Shown here piece by piece: positions 8,851 to 16,484 of a DNA stretch of 64,000 bases (its first letter is position 1; each line of letters opens with the position of its first letter). The notes beneath the pieces are model-generated. The model saw nothing but the letters and a program-made list of their open reading frames with translations, did no database searches and was not told the DNA's origin. The stretch is taken from NCBI RefSeq assembly GCF_003725545.1, contig NZ_RJLN01000009.1, positions 1-64,000 on the forward strand, read 5' to 3'. The stretch is from Micromonospora solifontis (GTDB lineage: Bacteria; Actinomycetota; Actinomycetes; Mycobacteriales; Micromonosporaceae). Made by a program: the position numbers and the translations under genes.

Positions 8851-9010
8851 GCCGCCCTTCTCGCTTCGATACCTGCATCGTGCATCCAGCCCAGACCGGG
8901 CAGCCGCGGAATCCGTGACACCGCGGTCGGCTGCGTCACTGCCACGGCCCGGACGTTGGCAATCGCGGGCGGTGCGACCGACGATGGGCGTCGTGGCAGG
9001 CGGCCGGGAC

Positions 9011-9940
9011 ATGATCGGACGGGGGCGGGCGGTGGTGGACTCCGGAGCGGGCCGGAAACCGGTCGGTGCGGATGACCTCGAGGAGGCCGTGGCCGTCTTC
9101 ACCGGCATTCGGCCACGCCTGTTCGGCATCGCGTACCGCATGCTGAGCAGCGCCAGCGAGGCCGAGGACCTGGTGCAGGAGGTGTGGCTGCGGTGGCAGG
9201 CCACCGACCGGGGCGCGGTGGTCAACCCGGCCGCGTTCCTCGCGACGACGACGACCAGGCTGGCCATCAACACGCTCCAGTCGGCGCGGGTGCGGCGCGA
9301 GACGTACGTCGGGCCGTGGCTGCCCGAACCCGTCGACACCGGCGCGGACCCGTACCTCGGGGCCGAGCGCGGTGAAGCCCTGGAGTTCGCCGCCCTGCTG
9401 CTGATGGAGAAGCTCACGCCCAACGAACGTGCCGCCTACGTCCTGCGGGAGGCCTTCGACTACCCGTACGCGCAGATCGCCGACATCCTGCGGTCGACCG
9501 AGCCCGCCGTGCGCCAGTTGGTGAGCAGGGCGCGCCGACACATGGCCGGCGAGCGGCGTACGCCGGTGAGCGCGGCCGCCCAGCGGGAGTTGCTGACCAC
9601 GTTCATCGTGGCCGCCCGCTCCGGCGACCTCACCGCGTTGGAGCGGCTCCTCACGGCCGACGTGGCCAGCCTGTCCGACGGCAACGGCGCGTACCGGGTC
9701 GCGCGCCAGCCGGTGGTGGGAGGAACGCGGGTGGCGAGGTTCCTGACCGCGATCTCCAGCTGGTTCTGGGACGGGGTGGACGTCGGCTGGGCGGACACGA
9801 ACGGCCAGACGTCCGCCGTGCTCCGGCGCGACGGCAAGGTGTACGGGTTGATCACGGTAAGCGCCTCGGCCGAGGGTATCGAGCAGGTGTTGTGGATGGT
9901 GAACCCGGACAAGATCGGCGCGATCTCCGTCCCGGCCTGA
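9011..9940 (+). CDS. ECF41-type RNA polymerase sigma factor (SigJ-like)
   Basis: About 309 residues. The sigma2 region contains FGIAYRMLSSASEAEDLVQE and the sigma4 region contains ERAAYVLREAFDYPYAQIA. The linker carries WLPEP (from W103), a diagnostic ECF41 motif, and the C-terminal SnoaL-like domain ends with NPDK (from N298). In ECF41 the C-terminal domain replaces an anti-sigma factor and modulates activity. ECF41 genes are normally adjacent to a COE gene (carboxymuconolactone decarboxylase, oxidoreductase or epimerase) that they control; the convergent gene at 10055 fits. The start is uncertain: ATGs at 8984 and 9011 and GTGs near 9031 are possible. Confidence 0.85.
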   Translation: MIGRGRAVVDSGAGRKPVGADDLEEAVAVFTGIRPRLFGIAYRMLSSASEAEDLVQEVWLRWQATDRGAVVNPAAFLATTTTRLAINTLQSARVRRETYVGPWLPEPVDTGADPYLGAERGEALEFAALLLMEKLTPNERAAYVLREAFDYPYAQIADILRSTEPAVRQLVSRARRHMAGERRTPVSAAAQRELLTTFIVAARSGDLTALERLLTADVASLSDGNGAYRVARQPVVGGTRVARFLTAISSWFWDGVDVGWADTNGQTSAVLRRDGKVYGLITVSASAEGIEQVLWMVNPDKIGAISVPA

Positions 9941-10017
9941 CCCGCCTGGTCGCAGCATGGGACCCCGCCGGCTCACCGCCGGGTGGCCGGTTTCCGCGCC
10001 TGGCATCGCCGAAACGC

Positions 10018-10047
10018 GGGCCCGCACGACGGAGGCCGTGCGGGCCC
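10018..10047. terminator. bidirectional terminator hairpin
   Basis: GGGCCCGCACG (10018-10028) and CGTGCGGGCCC (10037-10047) form a perfect 11-bp stem with an 8-base loop, placed between the convergent ECF41 gene and its neighbour. It ends eight bases before the neighbour's stop codon. Confidence 0.8.
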
Positions 10048-10054
10048 GACCGGG

Positions 10055-10789
10055 TCAGCGCGCCAGCCAGTCCCGGTAGGAGGTCTTGAAGATCACGGCG
10101 CCGTCGTTGGCGACGAGGGCGTCGCCCGACGCGGCGGCGAACATGCCGGCGCTGTCGTCGGTGACGACGGTGCGCTGGTCGCCGTGCGCGGCGAGAGTGA
10201 TCCTGCCCAGCTCGTCGAGCGCGAAGACCTCCGGTCCGGCGATCTCGCGGGTGCCCTGCAGCGGGGCGCCGGCGCTGACGTCGGCCACGGCCTGGGCGAC
10301 GTCGGCCGCGGCGATCGGCTGGATGGGCGTGGCGGGCAGGCGGACCGTCTTCTTGTCGGCGGTCCAGGTCAGCACCGCGTCCATGAACTCGAAGAACTGC
10401 GTGGAGCGGACGATCGAGTACGGCACCGGGCCGGCCTTCAGGATGTCCTCCTGGAGCACCTTCGCGCGGTAGTAGACCAGGTCCGGCACCTCGTCCGCGC
10501 CCACGATCGACAGGACGACGGCGTGGCCCACGCCGGCGGCCTCGGCGGCCGCGAGCAGGTTGTCCATCGTGGTCTGGAAGTACGCGGGTGAGGCCTCGTC
10601 GAAGGTCGGCGAGTTCGTCAGGTTGACGACCACGTCCGCGCCCTTGAGCGCCTCGGCCAGGCCCTTTCCGCTGAGCAGGTCGACCCCGGTCGAGGGGGAG
10701 TGCGGCACGGCCTCGTGCCCGCTCTCGTTCAGGATCCTGACGACCTGCGATCCGATGCGCCCGGTGCCACCGATGACGGCGATCTTCAT
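10055..10789 (-). CDS. NAD(P)-binding NmrA/epimerase-like protein, likely ECF41 target
   Basis: The 244-residue protein opens with MKIAVIGGTGRIGSQVV, the GxxGxxG dinucleotide fold of atypical SDRs (NmrA/YwnB-like). It has VVVNLTNSP after strand 4 and YYRAK where the YxxxK-type motif lies, and most resembles the oxidoreductase/epimerase class of COE proteins paired with ECF41 sigma factors. Its upstream region carries a perfect TGTCACA, the -35 element described for ECF41 promoters. The physiological substrate of such proteins is unknown. It is convergent with the sigma gene, with a strong hairpin between them. Confidence 0.82.
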   Translation of the reverse strand: MKIAVIGGTGRIGSQVVRILNESGHEAVPHSPSTGVDLLSGKGLAEALKGADVVVNLTNSPTFDEASPAYFQTTMDNLLAAAEAAGVGHAVVLSIVGADEVPDLVYYRAKVLQEDILKAGPVPYSIVRSTQFFEFMDAVLTWTADKKTVRLPATPIQPIAAADVAQAVADVSAGAPLQGTREIAGPEVFALDELGRITLAAHGDQRTVVTDDSAGMFAAASGDALVANDGAVIFKTSYRDWLAR

Positions 10790-10835
10790 GTTCGTGACCT
10801 CTCTGGTTCCGGCTGAGGGATGCCCTCTCCTCCGG

Positions 10836-10865
10836 TACGACCGGACAGGCGTCCGGGCTGTGACA
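10836..10865 (-). promoter_or_regulatory. ECF41-type promoter candidate
   Basis: On the minus strand TGTCACA (10865-10859) is followed 19 bases later by CGTA (10839-10836), about 47 bases before the start codon at 10789. TGTCACA matches the known ECF41 -35 motif exactly. The -10 differs from the expected CGTC by one base and the spacing is slightly long, so only the -35 is convincing. Confidence 0.5.
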
Positions 10866-10956
10866 GTCCGCCCCTGCTCGATTTCGCCAGCGGATGGTGG
10901 TGATCCGGGAAACGCCGGTCAGCGACCCGAAAGGGTGACAACCCGGGCCGGGTGAG

Positions 10957-11619
10957 CTACCGACGCCGTGCCGCGTCGGCGAGCCGCCGTACCCGCGCGG
11001 CGACCGGGACGGCCGCCCAGCACGCGTACGCCCAGTGCGTGACGAAGGCCAGCGGGATGGACACCGCGAACGCGCCGGCCGCGATCGACAGCATCCGGTA
11101 GCCGTTGCTGAACAGCGAGCGCGGGGTGCCCGCCCGGGCCAGCCCGTGCCGGTCCATCTCGACGACGGCCAGCAGGAAGGCGAGGGAGGCGAGCGCCTGG
11201 ACCGCCGCGTAGAGGGTGAACCGTGCGGCGAAAGCCCCGTCCCCGACGATCACCTTGGTGACGAACGGCGTCAGCACGATCATGAGCAGCCACAGCATGT
11301 TCCAGCGCACCAGCCGGCCGCTCAGCCTGGCCACATGACCGAACGTCCGGTGGTGCAGGAACCAGTGGCCCCCGATCACCGCGAAGCTGATCAGGAAGGC
11401 CACGTACTCGTCGACGTGGCGAGCCAGCTCGTGCCACAGCGCGGTGTTCGTTTCGCCCGCCGGTACGGGCAGCTCCAACGCCAGCAACGTGATCGCGATG
11501 GCGACCACCGCGTCCGAGAAGAACACCAGCCGCTCGGGGTCGACCCACTCCGGCTCGGATTCCTCCGCGCGGCCGCTCGGCGTCGCTTCGCCCGCCCGTG
11601 AACCCGCCGGGATGACCAT
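10957..11619 (-). CDS. TMEM175-family (DUF1211) potassium channel-like protein
   Basis: A 220-residue protein with a hydrophilic acidic N-terminus, then the family motif RLVFFSDAVVAIAIT and about six helices; GGHWFLHHRTFGHVARL corresponds to the His-rich helix of the family. I chose the ATG at 11619 because GGAGG (11629-11625 on the minus strand) precedes it by five bases; an ATG at 11637 has no such site. Its last residues are Arg-rich (RRLADAARRR). It is a second family member within 3 kb, flanking the ECF41 system with the one at 8233-8850. Confidence 0.82.
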   Translation of the reverse strand: MVIPAGSRAGEATPSGRAEESEPEWVDPERLVFFSDAVVAIAITLLALELPVPAGETNTALWHELARHVDEYVAFLISFAVIGGHWFLHHRTFGHVARLSGRLVRWNMLWLLMIVLTPFVTKVIVGDGAFAARFTLYAAVQALASLAFLLAVVEMDRHGLARAGTPRSLFSNGYRMLSIAAGAFAVSIPLAFVTHWAYACWAAVPVAARVRRLADAARRR

Positions 11620-11740
11620 GTCGTCCTCCACCCGCATGGCGGAAGTAGAACACGTCGAGCCGCTCGGCGGGTGCCGGCATGCCCCTCCCGAGCGCCAGGG
11701 ATGAGCTATCGTTGGCCGAGTCCCGAGGATCGGAGCGATC

Positions 11741-11770
11741 GTGGCAGGTGACGACGACATCTCCGGGTGA
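11741..11770 (+). CDS. candidate leader peptide of the ABC-F gene
   Basis: GTG GCA GGT GAC GAC GAC ATC then TCC GGG TGA encodes a nine-residue peptide (MAGDDDISG). It is preceded by GGAG (11732-11735) at a good distance. Its stop lies inside a small hairpin, TCCGGG (11762-11767) with CCCGGA (11774-11779). Short leader ORFs followed by attenuator stems are a known way of making antibiotic-resistance ABC-F genes inducible by stalled ribosomes. Coding is inferred from layout only. Confidence 0.4.
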   Translation: MAGDDDISG

Positions 11771-11782
11771 CAGCCCGGACCG

Positions 11783-11827
11783 GCCGCCGACGGGCGCGTG
11801 AGCGCCGCCGTCGTCGCGGCTTCCTTT
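11783..11827 (+). terminator. candidate attenuator upstream of the ABC-F gene
   Basis: The arm GCCGCCGACGG (starting 11784) can pair with CCGTCGTCGCGGC (ending 11820), with small bulges, and the stem is followed directly by TTCCTTT. This has the form of an intrinsic terminator placed 63 bases before the ABC-F start and 13 bases after the leader ORF. That is the geometry expected for ribosome-mediated attenuation. Confidence 0.45.
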
Positions 11828-11889
11828 GTCGTCCCCTGTTCTCCGCCGGGCGCCCGGCTGCGCGTCCGGATCTTCCTCCGAGGTCTGTC

Positions 11890-13527
11890 ATGTCCGACGG
11901 TTACATCGTCTGTACCTCTCTGTCCTTCTCCTGGCCGGACGAGACTCCGGTCTTCGACGAGCTGTCCTTCTCCGTGCCCGCCGGCCGGACGGGTCTGGTG
12001 GCACCCAACGGCAGCGGCAAGACCACGCTGCTGCGGCTGATCGCCGGTGAACTGCGCCCTACCGGCGGCACCGTCACGGTGCGGGGCGTGCTCGGTTATC
12101 TGCCGCAGCACCTGCCCTTCGCCGGTGACCGGACGGTGGCGCAGGTCCTCGGCGTCGACCGGATCATCGCCGCGCTGCACGCCATCGAGGCGGGCGACGC
12201 CGCCGAGGAGCACTTCACCACGATCGGCAACGACTGGGACGTGGAGGAACGCACCCGTGCCGAGCTGGACCGGCTGGGGCTCGGTGACCTCGCCCTGGAC
12301 CGGCGGCTGGGCACCCTCAGCGGCGGCCAGGTGGTCTCCCTCGGGCTGGCCGCGCAACTGCTCAGGCGTCCGGACGTGCTGCTGCTGGACGAGCCGACGA
12401 ACAACCTCGACCGGGACGCCCGGGACCGGCTGACGGCGGTCGTCCGCGGCTGGAGCGGCTGCCTGCTGCTGGTCAGCCACGACCGGGCGCTGCTGGACGA
12501 GATGGACCGCATCGCCGCCCTCGACCACGGTGGGATCCGCTGGTACGGCGGCACCTACACCGACTACGAACAGGCCGTACGCGCCGAGCGCGAGGTCGCC
12601 GAGCGGCAGGTCCGCACCGCCGAGCAGGACCTCAAACGGCAGCGGCGGGAGATGCAGCAGGCCCGGGAACGCGCCGCCCGCCGCGCCTCGACGGCCGCCC
12701 GCAACCTCAACAACGCCGGCCTGGCCCGGATCGTGGCCGGCGGGCTGAAGCGGGACGCGCAGGTGTCGGCGGCCCGGGCCAACGAGACCCACGCCAACCG
12801 GGTCGGCGACGCCCAGGCCCGCCTGGATCAGGCCAGCCGGGCCGCCCGCCAGGACGATCGGATCATGGTGGACCTGCCCGACACCACCGTGCCGGCCGGG
12901 CGCACCGTCTTTCACGGCGAGCACCTGCAGGCCGGCTACGACGGGCGCCCGGTGTTCGCCGGCGACGGCGTCGAACTGACCATCCGGGGACCGGAACGGG
13001 TCGCCCTCACCGGACCGAACGGCGCCGGCAAGTCCACCCTGCTCCGGCTGATCAGCGGCGACCAGCAGCCGGTGTCCGGGACGACGACCCGGGCCGAGGG
13101 GCGGGTGGCGTACCTGTCCCAGCGGCTCGACCTGCTCGACCCCGAGCGCACCGTCGCGGAGAACCTCGCCACCTTCGCCCCGGCCCTCGCCGACGCCGAG
13201 CGGATGAACCTGCTGGCCCGGTTCCTGTTCCGCGGCCCCCGTGCCCACCTGCCGGTGCGGGTGCTGTCCGGCGGCGAGCGCCTCCGGGCCACCCTCGCCT
13301 GCGTCCTGTCCGCGGAACCGGCGCCGCAGTTGCTGCTGCTCGACGAGCCCACCAACAACCTCGACCTGGACAGCGTCGCGCAACTGGAGAGCGCGCTGGC
13401 CGCGTACCAGGGCGCGCTGCTCGTGGTGAGCCACGACGAGCGGTTCCTGGACGCGGTCGGCGTGGGCCGCTGGCTGCGGCTGGCCGACGGCCGGTTGACC
13501 GAGACCGGCGCGCCCGCCATCGGCTGA
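11890..13527 (+). CDS. ABC-F ATPase, probable ribosome-protection (antibiotic resistance) protein
   Basis: The 545-residue protein has two ATP-binding cassettes and no membrane domain, the ABC-F layout. Cassette 1 has Walker A APNGSGKTT (38-46), signature LSGGQ and Walker B LLLDEPTNNLD. Cassette 2 has GPNGAGKST (375-383), LSGGE and LLLDEPTNNLDLD. They are joined by a charged helical linker of about 90 residues (around 230-325) that in family members reaches the ribosomal peptidyl-transferase centre. ABC-F proteins displace ribosome-bound antibiotics or act as translation factors. The actinobacterial context, the putative attenuator and the adjacent HelR-like gene favour resistance; drug class cannot be told. 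The start is the ATG at 11890; a longer in-frame extension runs through the attenuator. Confidence 0.85.
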   Translation: MSDGYIVCTSLSFSWPDETPVFDELSFSVPAGRTGLVAPNGSGKTTLLRLIAGELRPTGGTVTVRGVLGYLPQHLPFAGDRTVAQVLGVDRIIAALHAIEAGDAAEEHFTTIGNDWDVEERTRAELDRLGLGDLALDRRLGTLSGGQVVSLGLAAQLLRRPDVLLLDEPTNNLDRDARDRLTAVVRGWSGCLLLVSHDRALLDEMDRIAALDHGGIRWYGGTYTDYEQAVRAEREVAERQVRTAEQDLKRQRREMQQARERAARRASTAARNLNNAGLARIVAGGLKRDAQVSAARANETHANRVGDAQARLDQASRAARQDDRIMVDLPDTTVPAGRTVFHGEHLQAGYDGRPVFAGDGVELTIRGPERVALTGPNGAGKSTLLRLISGDQQPVSGTTTRAEGRVAYLSQRLDLLDPERTVAENLATFAPALADAERMNLLARFLFRGPRAHLPVRVLSGGERLRATLACVLSAEPAPQLLLLDEPTNNLDLDSVAQLESALAAYQGALLVVSHDERFLDAVGVGRWLRLADGRLTETGAPAIG

Positions 13528-13615
13528 CGGAAGCGGTGCGCGCCGCGCTGGTCACCGAGGTGGCGTCAGCGGCGTGAGAATGCCGGCGTCCGCGGAAGGT
13601 TTTCGCAAAGAAAAA

Positions 13616-13632
13616 GGGGAGCAATGCTCCCC
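13616..13632. terminator. 7-bp stem-loop flanked by an A-rich run
   Basis: GGGGAGCAATGCTCCCC is a 7-bp perfect stem with a 3-base loop. On its left lies AAAGAAAAA, so on the minus strand it reads as a hairpin followed by a T-run, a textbook intrinsic terminator. It may also end the ABC-F transcript, which stops 88 bases earlier. It lies in an unusually AT-rich patch. Confidence 0.5.
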
Positions 13633-13658
13633 GCCACTATAAACATATAGCGCATCGG

Positions 13659-13677
13659 GGGGCTTGCGGCAAGACCG
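13659..13677 (+). promoter_or_regulatory. rifamycin-associated element (RAE)-like inverted repeat
   Basis: GGGGCTTGCGGCAAGACCG differs at only two positions from the 19-bp RAE as I recall it (GGGGCTTGCGGCAAGGCCC). That element precedes rifamycin-inactivating and rifamycin-resistance genes in actinomycetes. Its core CTTG-CGG-CAAG is a perfect inverted repeat. It is preceded by an AT-rich stretch, TATAAACATATAG (13639-13651), that could hold a -10, and is followed by the HelR-like gene. Rifamycin induction is inferred from the match. Confidence 0.75.
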
Positions 13678-13799
13678 GGGTCGTGGCGCAGAATCGCTGG
13701 CCGAAGCCAAGACCTGCGGAAACGCAAGTGCGCCACACCACGGCGCGATGCCTTTCCGCATACCGGTTGACCGCAACCGCAGATCGGAACGGACGAATT

Positions 13800-15944
13800 T
13801 TGAGAAGTAGCGTCTTCGACCTTCCCGACCGTCTCGCCGCCAAGGCCGATCCGGCGCTCATCGCCGGGGACGAGCAGCACTTCGCGGCCATCGCGGAGAG
13901 CCTCGCGCAGGCGTACACCGATCTTTCCGACCGCCTCGACACCGCGCGCAAGGCGCCCGGCGGCATGGGCCGCCGGGCGTCGGACCGGGACCAGGAGATC
14001 CGCCGGCTGACCACCCGCCTGCGCGCCCTGGATCGCTTCGGCCTGGACCTGTGCATCGGCCGCATGGTCGGCGCGGACACCGCCGAGCCCGTGTACATCG
14101 GGCGACGTGGCCTCACGGACAGCGACGGGCGCCGGCTGCTGCTCGACTGGCGTTCCCCCGCGGCCGAGCCGTTCTTCGCGGCGACCCACGCCCACCCGGC
14201 GGGTCTGGTGAGCCGCCGCCGGTACCGCTGGACCCGCGGCCGGATCAGCGACTACTGGGACGAGGTGTTCACCCCGGACGGGATCGACGGGCACGCCGCG
14301 CTCGACGACCAGTCCGCCTTCATCGCCAGCCTGGGCGCCGCCCGGTCGAACCGGATGCGGGACGTGCTCGCCACCATCCAGGCCGACCAGGACGCCATCA
14401 TCCGCGCGGGGTCGCGCGGTGCGCTCGTCGTCGACGGAGGTCCGGGCACCGGGAAGACCGTCGTCGCCCTGCACCGCACCGCCTACCTCCGCTACGCCGA
14501 CCCGCGCCTCGGCCAACGCCGGGGCGGCGTGCTGTTCGTCGGCCCGCACCAGCCCTACCTCGCCTACGTCGCCGACGTCCTGCCCAACCTCGGTGAGGAG
14601 GACGTGCAGACCTGCACCCTGCGGGACCTCGTCCCCGAGGGCGCCACGGCGACCATCGAGGCCGACCCGGACGTCGCCCGCCTGAAGTCCTCCGCCGACC
14701 TGGTGACGGCGATCGAGGCGGCCGTCAGGTTCTACGAGGAGCCGCCGGCCAAGGGCATGACCGTCACCATCGGCGAGTCCGACGTCCGGCTGAGCGCCGA
14801 CGACTGGGCCGAGGCGTTCGAGACGCCCGGGCCGGGCACCCCGCACAACGAGGCGCGTGACGAGGTCTGGGCGGAACTGCTCACGATCCTGCTGGACAAG
14901 TACGACGGAGACGAGCCGGACGACCTGGTCCGCGGGTCCCTGCTGCGCAACCGGGAGCTGGCCACCACCTTCAACCGCTCCTGGCCGCTGCTCGACCCGG
15001 CCGACCTCGTCGGGGACCTCTGGTCGGTCCCCGCCTACCTGCGGAAATGCGCCCCCTGGCTCAGCACCGAGGAGGTCCGCAAGCTGCAACGTGGCGACGC
15101 CCGGGCCTGGACGATGTCCGACCTGCCGCTGCTGGACGCGGCCCGGCAGCGGCTCGGCGACCCGGCGGCGTCACGACGCCGGCGTCAGCGTGACGCCGCC
15201 GTCGCCGGCCAGCGCGAGCACATGGCCAGGGTCGTCGACGACCTGATCGCATCCGCCGCGTACGACGACGGCGAAGGCCTGATGACGATGCTGCACCAGC
15301 AGGACCTGCGGGACGTCCTGGTCGACGAGACCGGACTGCCCGACGCCGACCGGGACCCGCTCGCCGGCCCGTTCGCGCACATCGTCGTGGACGAGGCTCA
15401 GGAACTGACCGACGCGGAGTGGCAGATGCTGCTGCTCCGCTGCCCGTCCCGCAGCTTCACCATCGTCGGGGACCGCGCCCAGGCCCGGCACGGGTTCGCC
15501 GAGTCGTGGCAGGAACGGCTCGAGCGGGTCGGGCTCGACCGGATCAACCTGGCCTCGCTCACCGTCAACTACCGCACGCCGACGGAGGTCATGGCGGAAG
15601 CGGAGCCGGTCATCCGGGCCGTGCTCCCGGACGCGAATGTGCCGACCTCCATCCGCAGCGGCGGCGTCCCCGTCGTACACGGATCCGCCGCGGAGCTCGG
15701 ATCGATCCTCGACACCTGGCTCGCCGCGCACGCCGACGGGGTCGCCTGCGTCATCGGCGCTCCCACGTACCGGGAGACGGCCCGCGTCCGGTCGTTGACC
15801 CCGGAGCTGGCGAAGGGGCTCGAGTTCGACCTGGTGGTACTCGTCGACCCGGAGGCCTTCGGCGACGGCGTCGAGGGCGCGGTCGACCGTTACGTCGCGA
15901 TGACCCGGGCGACCCGGCAGCTCGTCATCCTCACCAGCTCCTGA
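13800..15944 (+). CDS. helR: HelR/HelD-like superfamily 1 helicase, RNA polymerase recycling ATPase
   Basis: A UvrD/Rep-like protein with the HelD/HelR layout: an N-terminal coiled-coil arm (about 1-110, with repeated charged residues), Walker A GGPGTGKT near residue 215, a long insert between the ATPase halves, Walker B HIVVDEAQELT near 528, and a C-terminal helicase half ending VAMTRATRQLVIL. HelD-type proteins remove RNA polymerase from DNA; HelR is the rifamycin-resistance form, which pushes rifamycin off RNA polymerase. The RAE-like site upstream supports HelR. The start is unsure: I favour TTG at 13800, just before the conserved FDLPDRLAAK, but an in-frame GTG at 13683 exists and lacks a ribosome site. 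Confidence 0.82.
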   Translation: MRSSVFDLPDRLAAKADPALIAGDEQHFAAIAESLAQAYTDLSDRLDTARKAPGGMGRRASDRDQEIRRLTTRLRALDRFGLDLCIGRMVGADTAEPVYIGRRGLTDSDGRRLLLDWRSPAAEPFFAATHAHPAGLVSRRRYRWTRGRISDYWDEVFTPDGIDGHAALDDQSAFIASLGAARSNRMRDVLATIQADQDAIIRAGSRGALVVDGGPGTGKTVVALHRTAYLRYADPRLGQRRGGVLFVGPHQPYLAYVADVLPNLGEEDVQTCTLRDLVPEGATATIEADPDVARLKSSADLVTAIEAAVRFYEEPPAKGMTVTIGESDVRLSADDWAEAFETPGPGTPHNEARDEVWAELLTILLDKYDGDEPDDLVRGSLLRNRELATTFNRSWPLLDPADLVGDLWSVPAYLRKCAPWLSTEEVRKLQRGDARAWTMSDLPLLDAARQRLGDPAASRRRRQRDAAVAGQREHMARVVDDLIASAAYDDGEGLMTMLHQQDLRDVLVDETGLPDADRDPLAGPFAHIVVDEAQELTDAEWQMLLLRCPSRSFTIVGDRAQARHGFAESWQERLERVGLDRINLASLTVNYRTPTEVMAEAEPVIRAVLPDANVPTSIRSGGVPVVHGSAAELGSILDTWLAAHADGVACVIGAPTYRETARVRSLTPELAKGLEFDLVVLVDPEAFGDGVEGAVDRYVAMTRATRQLVILTSS

Positions 15945-16070
15945 CATCACCGGCTTGTCCCGTAGGTCGCGGCGGATCGAGTGGCGCGACGCGCCCCGGG
16001 TCGGGCCGGCGATGACGCCCCCCGGCCCGGCGCGCGGCGGGCGGGTCGTGCCGGTTCGTGGCCCGGGTGG

Positions 16071-16136
16071 GCGGTGGGTGGCATGCCATGGCGGTAACCG
16101 GGGCCCGGGAAAGGCCCACGGCGTGCCACCCACCGC
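16071..16136. terminator. long near-perfect stem-loop between convergent genes
   Basis: GCGGTGGGTGGCATGCC (16071-16087) pairs with GGCGTGCCACCCACCGC (16120-16136): 17 bp with one G-U wobble, around a 32-base loop that itself holds GGGCCCGGG. It lies between the HelR-like gene (ends 15944) and the minus-strand gene ending at 16204, so bidirectional termination is the simplest reading. The long loop is unusual for a terminator. Nothing else is seen in the 259-base gap. Confidence 0.55.
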
Positions 16137-16203
16137 ACGGGCCGGGACCGAGAAGGACGGCGGCCGGGGATGGCCCGGCGAGCGCGGTGCGCGCGCTCCC
16201 GGG

Positions 16204-16419
16204 TCACTTCCGGCGCGCGGCGCGCCACCTCGGCAGGTACGGCAGCAGGAACAGGTACAGCCCGCTGAACAGCAGCAGCGCCAGCGGGAGCAGCGGCACG
16301 TAGGAGACCCAGATCATCGGATCCTCCTGCGCGAGGGCGACGAAGGTGACGATGACGGTCACGGTGAAGGCGATGGCCAGCCAACGGTGGAGCTGCCGAA
16401 TCAGCTTGTTCCAGTTCAC
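16204..16419 (-). CDS. small two-helix membrane protein
   Basis: A 71-residue protein starting with GTG at 16419, with GGAGAG (16428-16423 on the minus strand) as ribosome site. It has one hydrophobic helix WLAIAFTVTVIVTFVALA (about 13-30), a short acidic loop QEDP, a second long helix (about 37-61) and a basic end RWRAARRK. The N-terminus NWNKLIRQLHRW is amphipathic. This is a common pattern of small actinobacterial membrane proteins of unknown role. It stands alone between two terminator-like regions and the MFS gene upstream. Confidence 0.7.
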   Translation of the reverse strand: MNWNKLIRQLHRWLAIAFTVTVIVTFVALAQEDPMIWVSYVPLLPLALLLFSGLYLFLLPYLPRWRAARRK

Positions 16420-16484
16420 GGGACTCTCCAATGTGGATGCGCAACTCACTCCTGGCGTCGTGGTGCGCGTCGAACGGGATGTGG

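Noticed and set aside
8900-8945. ECF41-type autoregulatory promoter before the sigma gene (TGACAC ... CGTC)
   Set aside because: The -35 differs from TGTCACA and the spacing is only 12 bases, too short.
11701-11751. ATG-started 16-codon ORF as the ABC-F leader peptide
   Set aside because: Its only purine-rich upstream motif touches the ATG, so spacing is wrong; the nine-codon GTG ORF at 11741 has GGAG at a normal distance.
13683-13799. GTG at 13683 as start of the HelR-like protein
   Set aside because: It begins six bases after the RAE-like element without a ribosome site, and the added residues do not look like the conserved N-terminus. It is not fully excluded.
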